NCBI RefSeq assembly: GCF_003999975.1
Contig: NZ_RJAC01000017.1
Span: 142,953-206,952, forward strand
Source: Actinoplanes solisilvae
Lineage (GTDB): Bacteria; Actinomycetota; Actinomycetes; Mycobacteriales; Micromonosporaceae
Reading direction: 5' to 3'
Length of the DNA: 64,000 nt
Each line of letters opens with the position of its first letter. Positions within the stretch are counted from its first letter, which is position 1. Shown here piece by piece: positions 36,182-45,166 of the stretch. A program made the position numbers and the translations under genes. The notes under the pieces were generated by a model, which was not told the origin of the DNA, searched no databases, and saw nothing but the letters and a program-made list of their open reading frames with translations.

Positions 36182-36242
36182 TGGCTCCGCTTCGCTTCGC
36201 GGGCAATTTGCGCCTGCCAACTCATCGACGGGCAAATCGCGA
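36182..36242. repeat. intergenic palindromic element (copy B)
   Basis: This element lies directly after the HNH stop and ends shortly before the convergent sortase stop. It contains TGGCTCCGCTTCGCTTCGCG and ends CATCGACGGGCAAATCGCG; ATTTGC (36206) can pair with GCAAAT (36232). A longer relative lies at 45654-45779, also between convergent genes. It may act as a bidirectional terminator. Confidence 0.6.
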
Positions 36243-36253
36243 GTGGGGGTGGT

Positions 36254-37084
36254 CTACGCCTCCTTGGCGTCGACCAGGGAGGCGAAGACGACGATGTTGT
36301 CGGCGTAGCCGGTGCTGCCGCCGAGCCAGCGGCCGCCGCAGGTGACCAGGCGCAGTGACGGGCGGCTGAAGTCGCTGTAGACGCGCTGGGCCGGCAGCTT
36401 CCCCTTGTCGAAGTGTTCGACCGAGTTGACCTCGAAGACCGCGACCGAGTCGTCGGCCCGCGTGACCTCGATGCGCTGCCCGGGCTTCATCTTGGGCAAG
36501 GCGTGAAAGACCGAGGGCCCCGTACGGGTGTCAGCGTGCCCGACGATCAGGGCGGGCCCGAACTGTCCCGGGGTCGGCCCGCCGTCGAACCAGCCGGCCT
36601 CGTTGTGGCGGTTCAGCGGGGGAACACCGATCGACCCGTCGGCGGCCCGCCCCACCTCGAGGATCGGCGCCTGCACGTTGATCGCCGGGATGCTCAGGCG
36701 TTCGGGCCGGCTCGGCTCGAGCACCGGGAACGAGCGGGGCGGCGGTTCGTTCTTGTCCGACGAGCCGAAGAGGTCGGACAGGTCGATGCTGGTGGCCGCC
36801 CCGATGCCCATCGCCACCACGAACAGGCCCAGGAACAGCAGGGCGAGCGCGACCAGCCCGATCGGCCACGGCTTCTTGCCGCGCATCGGGCGCGGCGGCG
36901 TCTTGGGTCGCGGCCCGGGGTCGGAGGTGCGAAAGGGATGACGTCCCTGGGGCGGCTGCGGCGGCGGCAGCGGGCCCGTGATGGTGCCCGGCGGCGGCGC
37001 GACGATCTGAGCCGGCTGCTTGCGCAGCACCGAATCGGGCATGCCCTTGCGGGCGGTCACGGGCGGCGGCTCACGGCGGGCCAC
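36254..37084 (-). CDS. class F sortase
   Basis: The 276-residue protein has a Pro-rich cytoplasmic N-terminus, a membrane helix (residues 73-96, WPIGLVALALLFLGLFVVAM) and an extracellular sortase domain. Catalytic residues are visible: His in ALIVGHADTRTG, Cys in LRLVTCGGRW, and a following conserved region with NIVVFASL. It starts with RLSIPAINVQAPI, typical of class F. It would attach a sorted protein to the cell surface. The gene 8 bp upstream encodes a secreted protein with a C-terminal membrane anchor, a candidate partner. Confidence 0.92.
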   Translation of the reverse strand: MARREPPPVTARKGMPDSVLRKQPAQIVAPPPGTITGPLPPPQPPQGRHPFRTSDPGPRPKTPPRPMRGKKPWPIGLVALALLFLGLFVVAMGIGAATSIDLSDLFGSSDKNEPPPRSFPVLEPSRPERLSIPAINVQAPILEVGRAADGSIGVPPLNRHNEAGWFDGGPTPGQFGPALIVGHADTRTGPSVFHALPKMKPGQRIEVTRADDSVAVFEVNSVEHFDKGKLPAQRVYSDFSRPSLRLVTCGGRWLGGSTGYADNIVVFASLVDAKEA

Positions 37085-37091
37085 GCGCGCC

Positions 37092-37595
37092 TCAGCCGAG
37101 CCGCCGGCGGCGCAGGGAGAGCACGCCCAGCGCCAGAGCCGCCGCGATCACGGCGAGCCCGCCGCCGATCAGCAGGGGGGCCTGCCGCTCCGGGGCGGTG
37201 CCGCCCCCACCGGTCGCCGGGCCGCGCGCGGGCGCGACTTTCGCGACGACGTGCAGGGTGGCCGGTGCCCGTCCGCCGTCGGGGCAGCTCAGCTCGATCA
37301 GATAGTCACCCGGGCGGGTGCTCGAGGGGACCTTCGCCGTCGCGGTCAGGAATCCGTAGCGCGGGGCGACCGTGAGCGTGCCGAACAGGCCGGACGTGAC
37401 CGTGGCCGCCTTGAGATTGTCGTCACAGGAGGCGCGCAGTCCGACTTCGTCGCCGGCGGGGATCGTGCTCGGGCTCAGCTCGAGGAAGATCGCCGCCCGG
37501 GCGGCCTGGGCCGGCTCGGCATCGAGAACCGGGATGAACAGGACGGGTGGGGTCAGAAGGAGCGTCGCCAGGACGGCGGGGACAGACTTGCGCAT
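37092..37595 (-). CDS. secreted protein with C-terminal membrane anchor
   Basis: A 167-residue protein with a signal peptide (MRKSVPAVLATLLLTPPVLF...AQA) and an Ig-like beta domain of about 100 residues containing two Cys (LRASCDDN, IELSCPDGG). A Gly/Pro linker leads to a C-terminal helix (LLIGGGLAVIAAALALGVLS) ending RRRRLG. This is the shape of a sortase substrate, but no clear LPxTG-type motif precedes the helix; the nearest text is APERQAP. GGAGGGG lies before the ATG. Probably cotranscribed with the sortase. Confidence 0.8.
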   Translation of the reverse strand: MRKSVPAVLATLLLTPPVLFIPVLDAEPAQAARAAIFLELSPSTIPAGDEVGLRASCDDNLKAATVTSGLFGTLTVAPRYGFLTATAKVPSSTRPGDYLIELSCPDGGRAPATLHVVAKVAPARGPATGGGGTAPERQAPLLIGGGLAVIAAALALGVLSLRRRRLG

Positions 37596-37833
37596 CAATT
37601 CCCCCTCCTGCCGTCCGAGGGCGCTTGAGGCACGAACGGCGCGTGTGGGTGATTTTCGCATCCCCGGGCACATTCCGCGTAGATCCCGACGGCGTGAGTC
37701 CGTCCGGCCGCCCCGCCCGCCACCCTCAAGCGGACTAACGGCCTTCTTCGAGACCCGGCGCTCCGGGAGAGTCCACGCTCCGCTACCGTGACTCTTGTTC
37801 GTGTCAACTGGGGAATTCAGGCGCCTGGGGGCG

Positions 37834-38130
37834 TTGAGGTTGTCGATTTCAAGTACCGTTCTGATCTTTTTGGTCATCCCGGTCGGCTTCATCGCGCTGG
37901 TGGCTTCGCTGGTCTTCGCAAGCAGCCGGCACGCGAGTCCGGACCGTCGTTACCGGCCTGGCCGGCCCTACGACTTCCAGCCGATCTGGTTCCTGGCGTC
38001 GCCGGAGCAGGTCACCGGCCACGGTGACGCCGGGCACGCGCAGAAGGCCCTGACCGGTCCGGTGCTGGAGGACAGCACCGGCGCCCGGGTGAAGCCCGGT
38101 TCCACAGGAGGCGCAAGTGACAGCTGGTGA
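37834..38130 (+). CDS. small membrane protein, conserved hypothetical
   Basis: A 98-residue protein with one membrane helix (residues 5-28, ISSTVLIFLVIPVGFIALVA) and a soluble tail containing RRYRPGRPYDFQPIWFLASP. I chose the TTG at 37834 because it places the conserved-looking MRLSISSTVLIF at the start; GGGGCG precedes it. It overlaps the start of the DUF5130 gene by 14 bp and so is probably translated with it. Function unknown. Confidence 0.75.
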   Translation: MRLSISSTVLIFLVIPVGFIALVASLVFASSRHASPDRRYRPGRPYDFQPIWFLASPEQVTGHGDAGHAQKALTGPVLEDSTGARVKPGSTGGASDSW

Positions 38131-38578
38131 CCTGGCTCAGCAGGGTGGGCATGAGCAACCCCTGACCGAGCTCGACCATCCTGGTGGCGACACCATCGTG
38201 GCCCCGAGCCACCACATCTACGAGGGTCCCTTCACCACCCGGCAGCTGCTGCACCTCGACCACGCCCTGCGCGTGGCCGACCAGGCCACCGGCCTGACCT
38301 TCAGCGTCTACCTGGGTGAGTTCGAGACCCCGACGCGCGAGTTCGCCGAGAAGCTGCACAAGCAGGTCGACGACTCCGACCGGGCCGTGCTCATCGCGGT
38401 CTCGCCCAACCAGCGCAAGCTCGAGATCGTCACCGGCAACGAGGCGCGAAAGCGCATCTCGGACCGCGACTCGAAGCTGGCCGGCCTCTCGATGGCGGCC
38501 GCCTTCGCGGGTGGCGACCTGGCCGGCGGCGTGGTCGCCGGTATCGACCAGTTGGCCTCGCACGCCGGTCGCTCATAG
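38117..38578 (+). CDS. DUF5130 family protein
   Basis: A 153-residue protein of the TPM-like DUF5130 family: YEGPFTTRQLLHLDHALRVA, LTFSVYLGEFETPTREFAEK, and DRAVLIAVSPNQRKLEIVTG. A hydrophobic Ala/Gly segment near residue 125 (LSMAAAFAGGDLAGGVVAGI) may lie against the membrane. Relatives of TPM-domain proteins have been linked to membrane-protein quality control, but the role here is unknown. The GTG start has CAGGAGG upstream. It is followed by a clear terminator. Confidence 0.88.
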   Translation: MTAGDLAQQGGHEQPLTELDHPGGDTIVAPSHHIYEGPFTTRQLLHLDHALRVADQATGLTFSVYLGEFETPTREFAEKLHKQVDDSDRAVLIAVSPNQRKLEIVTGNEARKRISDRDSKLAGLSMAAAFAGGDLAGGVVAGIDQLASHAGRS

Positions 38579-38591
38579 TCAGATCACGGAC

Positions 38592-38628
38592 AAAGCCCTC
38601 GCCCCACTCGCGTGGGACGAGGGCTTTT
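38592..38628 (+). terminator. intrinsic terminator after the DUF5130 gene
   Basis: AAAGCCCTCG (38592-38601) pairs perfectly with CGAGGGCTTT (38618-38627), followed by T and G. The A-tract and U-tract flanks make it work in both directions. Confidence 0.85.
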
Positions 38629-38725
38629 GCCGTTCGTGGGTATTCGTGTCCCGCCCGAAACCCGGCGGTAACAACGGTGTGTGAGTAGGCTCGTACTCCG
38701 TGCGACGGAGGTGATCTCGTTGGTG

Positions 38726-39292
38726 ATGACGGGTCCGGCTACGAGCCCCCCGCTCCGGTGGAGCGCCCCGGACGGCCGATGGACCGAGCCCGACCTTCAC
38801 CTGTTCCCGCAGGACGGTCACCGCTACGAGATCGTCGACGGCTGCCTGCATGTCTCCCCGCCCGAGCCCGAGTCGCACGAGACGCTGGTCCGCGCCGTGG
38901 TGACCACGCTGCGCTCGGCCGCGCCGCCCGGCTGGTGGGTCTGCGACCGGCTGGGCGTCGAGCTCGCCGGCAGCAACCTGGTGCCCGACGTGACCGTGCT
39001 GCGTCCCCGCTCGTCCGGCGCGATCTGGTGCGACCCGGCCGACGTCGCGCTGGTCGTCGAGATCGAGACGGCCGCCACCCGCCGCTTCGACCGGCTCCTC
39101 AAGCCCTCGCTCTACGCCGAGAACGGCATCCCGTCCTACTGGCGCGTCGAGCCCGGCCGCCTGAGCCCGATGCTGCGAACGTACGAACTCGGCGCCGCTC
39201 GCTATCGCGCGGTGCACAGCATCGAGGGCGCCGAGCCGGTCAAGCTCGACGCCCCCTATCCGGTCCGGGTCGCCCCGGCCGCGTGGATCTAG
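38726..39292 (+). CDS. Uma2 family (PD-(D/E)xK-like) nuclease
   Basis: A 188-residue Uma2/DUF820 protein: YEIVDGCLHVSPPEPESHET, then VPDVTVLRPRSS with the conserved Asp, VALVVEIETAATRRFDRLLK with the E-x-E catalytic pair, and YAENGIPSYWRVEPG. The family is widespread and predicted to cleave DNA, but its role is unclear. GGAGG at 38707-38711 could serve TTG 38720, GTG 38723 or ATG 38726. Its stop abuts the pepN stop with no gap, and I see no terminator between them. Confidence 0.88.
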   Translation: MTGPATSPPLRWSAPDGRWTEPDLHLFPQDGHRYEIVDGCLHVSPPEPESHETLVRAVVTTLRSAAPPGWWVCDRLGVELAGSNLVPDVTVLRPRSSGAIWCDPADVALVVEIETAATRRFDRLLKPSLYAENGIPSYWRVEPGRLSPMLRTYELGAARYRAVHSIEGAEPVKLDAPYPVRVAPAAWI

Positions 39293-41854
39293 TTACCGGC
39301 CCGCTTCGATGTCCTTCGCGCGGGCCTTGAGGGCGCGGGTGACGCCGTCCTTGCCCTCGGCGACCAGCCGGCGCAGCGACGCGGGCTGTCCCTCACGGGC
39401 GAGCCAGGCGTCGGTGAGCTCCACCGTGCGCTCGTTGATCTGATAGACGGGGTAGCCCATCATCACGAACTCCTGCGCGGGCTCGCTGTCCGAGCGCTCC
39501 CACACGTCCGCGACGACCTCGAAGTACTTCGCGGCGTAGGGCGCGGTCAGCTCGACCTGCTTGGCGCTCTGGAAGCCGGAGAGCAGCGAGCGGTTGAGCC
39601 AGTTCGGCAGGTCGGCCTCGCCGGTCAGCTCGCCCCACACGCGGGCCTTGTTCTCGGCCGTGGGGATCAGCGCCCGGGCCACGGCCGCCTCGCGCTCGCC
39701 GCTGGCCGTACGGTCCGAGTTGAGCTCGTTCTCGATCTCCTCGTCGGTCGCCGCGCCCAGCGACGCGAGCGACTGCAGCAGCGACCAGCGCAGCTCGGTG
39801 TCGATGACCAGGCCCTCGGGCACGCCGTCGCCGTTGAGCCAGCCGCGCAGCACGCCCTGCTCCTCCGGCGTACGGGCGGCGGTGATGAACGACCGCGCCC
39901 AGCTGAGCTGCCAGCCGCTGCCCGGGGCGGCCTCGCCCAGGGCCCCGCGGGCCAGCTCGGCCAGCCGGGCCCAGCCGGTCGCCTGCCAGGCCGGGTCGGC
40001 GTACTGCGCGACGGCGGTGGCGGCCTGACGGGCCGTCCAGGTGGTGAGGTTGATGTCGGTCTCGGCGGGCAGACCCGAGCAGACCAGGGTCACGTAGTCG
40101 CGGGCGGCCATCTCGCCGTCGCGCAGCATGTCCCAGGCCGCGTTCCAGACCAGCGCCCGCGCGAGCGACGAGTCGAGCCCGGCGATGTGCTCGACGACCG
40201 TGGTCAGCGAGCCCTCGTCGAGGCGAAGCTTCGTGTACGACAGGTCGTCGTCGTTGAGCAGCAGCACGTCGGCCGCCCTGACGCCGGCCAGCGCGGGGAT
40301 CTCGGTGCGCTCCCCGGTCACGTCGATCTCGAGCAGGTCGCGCCGCACCAGACGGTCGCCCTCGAGGTCGTAGAGGCCGACGCCGATGCGGTGGGTGCGC
40401 AGCGTCGGGTAGTCGGCCGGGGCCTCCTGGTGCACGACCACACTGCCGTACGTGCCGTCGGTGTTGATCTCGACGAGCGGGCGCAGCGTGTTGACCTGGG
40501 CCGTCTCGAGCCACTGGGCGGCGAACTTGCGCAGCTCGCGGCCGGACGCCGTCTCGAGCTCGGTGAGCAGGTCGTCGAAAGTGGCGTTGCCCCAGGCGTG
40601 CTTGCCGAAGTAGGCGCGCAGGCCGGTGAGGAACGAGTCGAGGCCCACGTAGGCCACGAGCTGCTTGATGACGCTGGCGCCCTTGGCGTACGTGATGCCG
40701 TCGAAGTTGACCTCGACGGCCTCGAGGTCGGGCATCTCGGTGTAGACCGGGTGCGTCGACGAGAGCTGGTCCTGGCGGTAGCCCCAGCTCTTACGCACCG
40801 ACAGGAAGGTCGTCCAGGCGTCGGTGAAGCGGGTGGCCTCGGAGTTGCACCAGTGGCTGGCCCACTCGGCGAACGACTCGTTCAGCCACAGGTCGTTCCA
40901 CCAGCGCATGGTGACGAGATCGCCGAACCACATGTGGGCCATCTCGTGCAGGATCGTGTTGGCCCGCTGCTCGTACTCGAAGTCGGTGACCTGCGAGCGG
41001 TAGATGTAGTGCGACTCGGCGTGCGTGACGCAGCCGAAGTTCTCCATCGCGCCGGCGTTGAAGTCGGGCACCCAGAGCTGGTCGTACTTCGGCAGCGGGT
41101 AGCGCACGCCGAACTGCTCGTGGAAGAAGTCGAAGCCCTCTTTGGTGACCTTGAACAGGTCGTCCGGGTCGAGGTATTGAGCCATCGAGGCGCGGCAGAA
41201 GACGCCCAGCTCGATGCCGTCGTGCTCGTCGCGCACCTCGTGGTAGGGGCCCGCGCAGAGCGCCGTGATGTAGGTGCTCATCCGCGGCGACTGCTGGAAG
41301 TGCACGGTCTTGGCGCCGGGACCGGCCGCCTCGTCGCGCTCGACCGGCATGTTCGAGATGACCTTCCAGTGCGCCGGCACGGTGGCGTGCCACGTGTAGA
41401 CGCTTTTGAGGTCGGGCTGGTCGAAGCAGGCGTAGACGCGCTGGGCGTCCGCCGTCTCGAACTGGCTGTAGAGGTAGACCTCTTTGTCGACCGGGTCGGG
41501 GCTGCGCTGCAGACCCTGCCCGCTCGCCGAATAGGCGAAGTCGGCGTCGACGACCAGCTCGTTCTCGGCGGCCAGCCCGGTCAGGGTCAGGCCCTTCTCG
41601 GCCGAGAAGCCGGTCAGGTCGAGCGCCTCGCCGTTCAGCGTGGCCGTCCGCACCGAGGCGGCCGCAGTCTCGATGAAGGTCTCCGCACCGGGCTCGCGGC
41701 AGGTGAACGTCACGACCGTGGTGGAGCGGAAGGTGCCGTCGCCGGGGTTGCCGTGGCCGTCGGTCAGATCCAAGGTGATGTCGTATCCGGTGACCTCCAG
41801 CAGGCGTGCCCGCTCGGCCGCCTCCACCTGGGTCAAATTTCGAACTCCGGCCAC
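39293..41854 (-). CDS. pepN: aminopeptidase N (M1 metallopeptidase)
   Basis: An 853-residue M1 aminopeptidase that removes N-terminal residues from peptides in the cytosol. The substrate-recognition motif is NAGAMENFGCVTH near residue 265. Zinc site HEMAHMWFGDLVTMRWWNDL is followed by WLNESFAEW. The catalytic domain is followed by a long helical ERAP1-like C-terminal domain. The GTG at 41854 fits the NLTQVEAAERARLLEVTGYD start of actinomycete PepN and has GGAGAG upstream; another GTG lies 6 bp upstream. Confidence 0.95.
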   Translation of the reverse strand: MAGVRNLTQVEAAERARLLEVTGYDITLDLTDGHGNPGDGTFRSTTVVTFTCREPGAETFIETAAASVRTATLNGEALDLTGFSAEKGLTLTGLAAENELVVDADFAYSASGQGLQRSPDPVDKEVYLYSQFETADAQRVYACFDQPDLKSVYTWHATVPAHWKVISNMPVERDEAAGPGAKTVHFQQSPRMSTYITALCAGPYHEVRDEHDGIELGVFCRASMAQYLDPDDLFKVTKEGFDFFHEQFGVRYPLPKYDQLWVPDFNAGAMENFGCVTHAESHYIYRSQVTDFEYEQRANTILHEMAHMWFGDLVTMRWWNDLWLNESFAEWASHWCNSEATRFTDAWTTFLSVRKSWGYRQDQLSSTHPVYTEMPDLEAVEVNFDGITYAKGASVIKQLVAYVGLDSFLTGLRAYFGKHAWGNATFDDLLTELETASGRELRKFAAQWLETAQVNTLRPLVEINTDGTYGSVVVHQEAPADYPTLRTHRIGVGLYDLEGDRLVRRDLLEIDVTGERTEIPALAGVRAADVLLLNDDDLSYTKLRLDEGSLTTVVEHIAGLDSSLARALVWNAAWDMLRDGEMAARDYVTLVCSGLPAETDINLTTWTARQAATAVAQYADPAWQATGWARLAELARGALGEAAPGSGWQLSWARSFITAARTPEEQGVLRGWLNGDGVPEGLVIDTELRWSLLQSLASLGAATDEEIENELNSDRTASGEREAAVARALIPTAENKARVWGELTGEADLPNWLNRSLLSGFQSAKQVELTAPYAAKYFEVVADVWERSDSEPAQEFVMMGYPVYQINERTVELTDAWLAREGQPASLRRLVAEGKDGVTRALKARAKDIEAGR

Positions 41855-41983
41855 AGCCACTCTCCTCTGAGCGCACAAGCTTTCCACCGCCAGCCTAGGC
41901 GGACCTCGGGTGGCACACCTCACCCGGATCGAGACCGCCACAGATAGGTGTCGAAAGATAGTTGCTTGCGGGAGTATCTATCC

Positions 41984-42613
41984 ATGACTGAACGCGCCAC
42001 CGTCGACATGTGGTTCGACCCCGCCTGCCCGTGGGCCTGGATGACCTCCCGCTGGCTCCTCGAGGTCGAGAAGGTGCGACCCCTCGACATCCGCTTCAAC
42101 GTGATGAGCCTGGCGGTGCTCAATCAGGGCCGCGACCTGCCCGAGGAGTACCAGTCCTTCCTCGACAAGGCCTGGGGCCCCGTCCGGGTCTGCATCGCCG
42201 CCGAGGAGGCCGCCGGCCCGCAGGTGCTGAGGGATCTCTACACCGCCCTCGGCACCCGCATCCATCTGCAGAAGTACGAATTCGGCGAGAAGCTCTACAC
42301 CGAGGCGCTGACCGAGGTGGGCCTCGACCCGGCGCTGGCCGACGCGGCCGGCAGCGACGCCTGGGACGACGCGCTGCGCGGCAGCCACGACGCCGGTATG
42401 AAGCCGGTCGGCATGGACGTAGGCACCCCCGTCATCCACGCCCCCGGCCCGGACGGGGGCGACGACAAGATCGCCTTCTTCGGCCCGGTGGTGACCCCGG
42501 CGCCCAAGGGTGAGGCCGCGGGCCGCCTGTGGGACGGCGTTCTCCTGGTCGCCGGCACCCCCGGCTTCTACGAGATCAAGCGCACACGTGACGTGGGTCC
42601 CATCTTCGACTGA
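41984..42613 (+). CDS. DsbA-fold thiol protein (mycothiol-dependent nitroreductase-like)
   Basis: A 209-residue protein similar to Rv2466c-type mycothiol-dependent reductases: VDMWFDPACPWAWMTSRWLL with the active-site Cys, then EVEKVRPLDIRFNVMSLAVL, and VGTPVIHAPGP with the cis-Pro. The active site reads CPWA instead of CPWC, so the second Cys is replaced by Ala and the protein may work with one Cys plus mycothiol. The ATG at 41984 follows GGGAG. Cytosolic. Its substrate is unknown. Confidence 0.88.
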   Translation: MTERATVDMWFDPACPWAWMTSRWLLEVEKVRPLDIRFNVMSLAVLNQGRDLPEEYQSFLDKAWGPVRVCIAAEEAAGPQVLRDLYTALGTRIHLQKYEFGEKLYTEALTEVGLDPALADAAGSDAWDDALRGSHDAGMKPVGMDVGTPVIHAPGPDGGDDKIAFFGPVVTPAPKGEAAGRLWDGVLLVAGTPGFYEIKRTRDVGPIFD

Positions 42614-42691
42614 TCGCCGAAAGGCACGACCCGGTCCTTCCGTCCGTCGTTGGATGGGGTGATGCACACCCGATCCAACGCGGAGGCCGGA

Positions 42692-42904
42692 ATGGAAGAC
42701 TCCGACGCCGTCGCCCCGTCCACCATCGCGGTGCACCGAGGCGACTGGACCAATCTCCCGCCCGAGGTGGCCGAGCTGGTCGCGCCGCCGGTCACGGTCT
42801 CGGCGATTCCCTTCGAACGCCCGATCGGAAACTGGCGCCGTGGTCAGCAGGCCAGGTCACGGGGCAACATGCCCGTCGGCAAGCACGACAGGGCGGCCCG
42901 GTAG
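42692..42904 (+). CDS. small hypothetical protein
   Basis: A 70-residue open frame with GC-rich third positions. The ATG at 42692 has GGAGG at 42682-42686 with good spacing; an ATG at 42662 would add 10 residues. The product is basic at its C-terminus (NWRRGQQARSRGNMPVGKHD), without a membrane segment. No family recognised. It ends 10 bp before the DUF1015 gene. Confidence 0.5.
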   Translation: MEDSDAVAPSTIAVHRGDWTNLPPEVAELVAPPVTVSAIPFERPIGNWRRGQQARSRGNMPVGKHDRAAR

Positions 42905-42914
42905 CTTTTCTTCC

Positions 42915-44165
42915 ATGACGGTCGTGCACCCGATCAGCCGGGCCTGGGTCACCACAGGTGGCACCGGCGCTCAGAACTACGACGAATTCGCCGACGACGC
43001 CGAAATAACGTCCATCATCGCCGACAATCCGCATAGTTCCCTCGCTGTCGAGATGCCGCACCTGGCACCCGACTCGCTCGGCAAGTCCTTCCTCGACTCG
43101 CTGCCCGAGGCGATCGCCCGGCTCGCGCTCGACCGCGCCGAGGGTTTCTACACCCCGGCCGACGAGGTTGTCGTGCTCTACCGCATCACCGCGCCCGGCG
43201 AGCCTTCGGCGTACGGGCTGTGGAGCATGGTCGACACCGGCGAGATCTCGACCAGCGCCGCCGAGCCCGGCCTCGTGATCCGCAACGAGGACGTGTTCCT
43301 CGAGAAGGTCCGCGAGCGCGTGGCCCTGGCCGAGGCGGTGTCGACGCTGCTGTCGCCCGTGCTGCTGCTCCAGACGGCCCAGGGCGACCGGCTGCACGCG
43401 GCCCTCGCCGCCGCCACCGACAACGCCGGCGCTCCCGCCGCGACCGACGTCGACCAGAGCGGCCGCACCCACGCCATCTGGGTCCTCGGCCCCGGCCCCC
43501 AGCAAGACGAACTGACCGCTCTGGCCGGTGGGGGAGAGCTCGTGGTCGCCGACGGCAACCACCGCAGCCTGGCCGCCCAGACCGCCGGCCTGCCCCGCTT
43601 CCTGGCCGTGGTCACCACGCCCGCCTCGGTCGCCATCCAGCCCTACAACCGCCTGGTCAGCGAGCTGACGCTGCCTCTCGACGAGCTGCTGGCGCGGCTG
43701 CGCGCGGCCGGCGCGACGGTCACCGACGTGCCCCGACCGGCACAGATCCCGGCCAAGGGCACCATCGAGCTGTACGCCTCCCATTTGCCCGGGTTCTCCG
43801 CGCCGTCCGGAGGACCAGGCGTCGGTAGCGGCACAGGCCGTACGTTCACCGTTGGGCTCCCGGTCAACGTGAACCTGCCCGACGTTGACAACCTCGACCA
43901 CGCGCTGGTCGAGCGGGTGCTGCTGCGTGACGTGCTCGGGCTCGACCCGGGCGACAAGCGGATCAACTACGTGGGCGGCGACTACCCGGCCGAGTGGCTG
44001 CGCGGCGAGGTCGACGGCGGCCGCGCCGAGCTGGCCGTCCTGATCGCACCCGTGACCGTCGACGACTTCGTACGGGTGAACCTGGAGCGTCAGAAACTGC
44101 CGCGCAAGAGCACCTGGTTCACCCCGAAGGCCCGCGGCGGCCTGGTCCTGGCCCAGCTCGACTAG
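42915..44165 (+). CDS. DUF1015 family protein
   Basis: The 416-residue protein belongs to DUF1015, a conserved bacterial family without a firmly known activity. Landmarks are ISRAWVTTGGTGAQNYDEFA, ILLYRI-type strand VVVLYRITAPGEPSAYGLWS, VVADGNHRSLAAQT (the most conserved motif), AIQPYNRLVS, and INYVGGDY. DNYDEF-like variation near the start (NYDEFADDAEI) is normal. The ATG has no strong ribosome-binding site. It precedes an esterase gene by 53 bp. Confidence 0.88.
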   Translation: MTVVHPISRAWVTTGGTGAQNYDEFADDAEITSIIADNPHSSLAVEMPHLAPDSLGKSFLDSLPEAIARLALDRAEGFYTPADEVVVLYRITAPGEPSAYGLWSMVDTGEISTSAAEPGLVIRNEDVFLEKVRERVALAEAVSTLLSPVLLLQTAQGDRLHAALAAATDNAGAPAATDVDQSGRTHAIWVLGPGPQQDELTALAGGGELVVADGNHRSLAAQTAGLPRFLAVVTTPASVAIQPYNRLVSELTLPLDELLARLRAAGATVTDVPRPAQIPAKGTIELYASHLPGFSAPSGGPGVGSGTGRTFTVGLPVNVNLPDVDNLDHALVERVLLRDVLGLDPGDKRINYVGGDYPAEWLRGEVDGGRAELAVLIAPVTVDDFVRVNLERQKLPRKSTWFTPKARGGLVLAQLD

Positions 44166-44218
44166 GTCTCACATGGCCTTGAATCCCCATCCGACCACCC
44201 CACCCACCACCCTTTGAA

Positions 44219-45139
44219 ATGACATTGAATCCTCAAGTCCTGGCGGCGGCCGAGCTTCGTGCCCGGCCGCCCGCCGAGGTGCTCGCCGCCGACCCGTACG
44301 AGCAGCTCAAGTTCACACGGCAGGCGATGGAGGACGCGGTCGACGTCGAGTGCGGCCCGGCGCTGCCGCTGCCCGTGGTCGTCGACGTCGACGCCGACGG
44401 GGTGCCCGCCCGGCTCTACGCCAGCCGCGTCGACGCCCCCGTCTTCGTCTACGTGCACGGCGGCGGCTGGGCCTACGGCAGCATCGAGACAGTCGACCGG
44501 GTGTGCCGGCGCATCGCCGACCGGTCCGGCTGCGCGGTGCTGTCCGTCGGCTACCGCCTCGCCCCGGAACATGTGTTCCCGGCCGCGCTCGACGACGTCG
44601 AGACCGTCCTGGCCTACGTGCGCAAGTCCGGCGCCGAGCTCGGCGTCGACCCGTCCCGGCTGGCGATCGGCGGGGACAGCGCGGGCGGTCAGCTCGCCAC
44701 CGTGGCCGCGCGCCGGCAGCGGGACGCGGTGAGCCCGCTCGACGGCCAGGTGCTGATCTACCCCGCCATCGACCCGATGACGGCCTCGGAGTCGTACGAC
44801 GAAGTGGGCTCCTACGGTCTGGACCGGGCCTCGATGAAGCTGGCCTGGGAGACCTACGTCCCCGATCCGATGACGCGGTTCACGCCTGACGTCGCGCCGC
44901 TCGCCGCGGAAGACCTCGCCGGCATGCCGCCCACGCTGATCATCACCGCCGAGTACGACGTGCTGCGCGACGAGGGCGCCGACTACGCCGACGCGTTGCT
45001 GGCCGCCGGGGTGCCCGTGGTGCACACCCGCTACATGGGGGTGAATCATGGGTTCGCCCGCAAGCTCGCGGTGATCGACGACGCGCGGGTGGCGACCGAT
45101 CAGGTTGCCGCCTACCTGCGCGCGCTCTTGTGCTTCTGA
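44219..45139 (+). CDS. HSL-type esterase/lipase
   Basis: A 306-residue alpha/beta hydrolase of the hormone-sensitive-lipase group. The oxyanion motif is YVHGGGWAYGS near residue 80, the nucleophile is in AIGGDSAGGQLA near residue 157, the Asp in YDVLRDEGADYADAL, and the His in MGVNHGFARK. It hydrolyses short-chain esters in the cytosol; substrate unknown. No signal peptide. The ribosome-binding site is poor. Confidence 0.92.
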   Translation: MTLNPQVLAAAELRARPPAEVLAADPYEQLKFTRQAMEDAVDVECGPALPLPVVVDVDADGVPARLYASRVDAPVFVYVHGGGWAYGSIETVDRVCRRIADRSGCAVLSVGYRLAPEHVFPAALDDVETVLAYVRKSGAELGVDPSRLAIGGDSAGGQLATVAARRQRDAVSPLDGQVLIYPAIDPMTASESYDEVGSYGLDRASMKLAWETYVPDPMTRFTPDVAPLAAEDLAGMPPTLIITAEYDVLRDEGADYADALLAAGVPVVHTRYMGVNHGFARKLAVIDDARVATDQVAAYLRALLCF

Positions 45140-45166
45140 CGTCGCCTTTTTTGAGAGAGTGAGACC

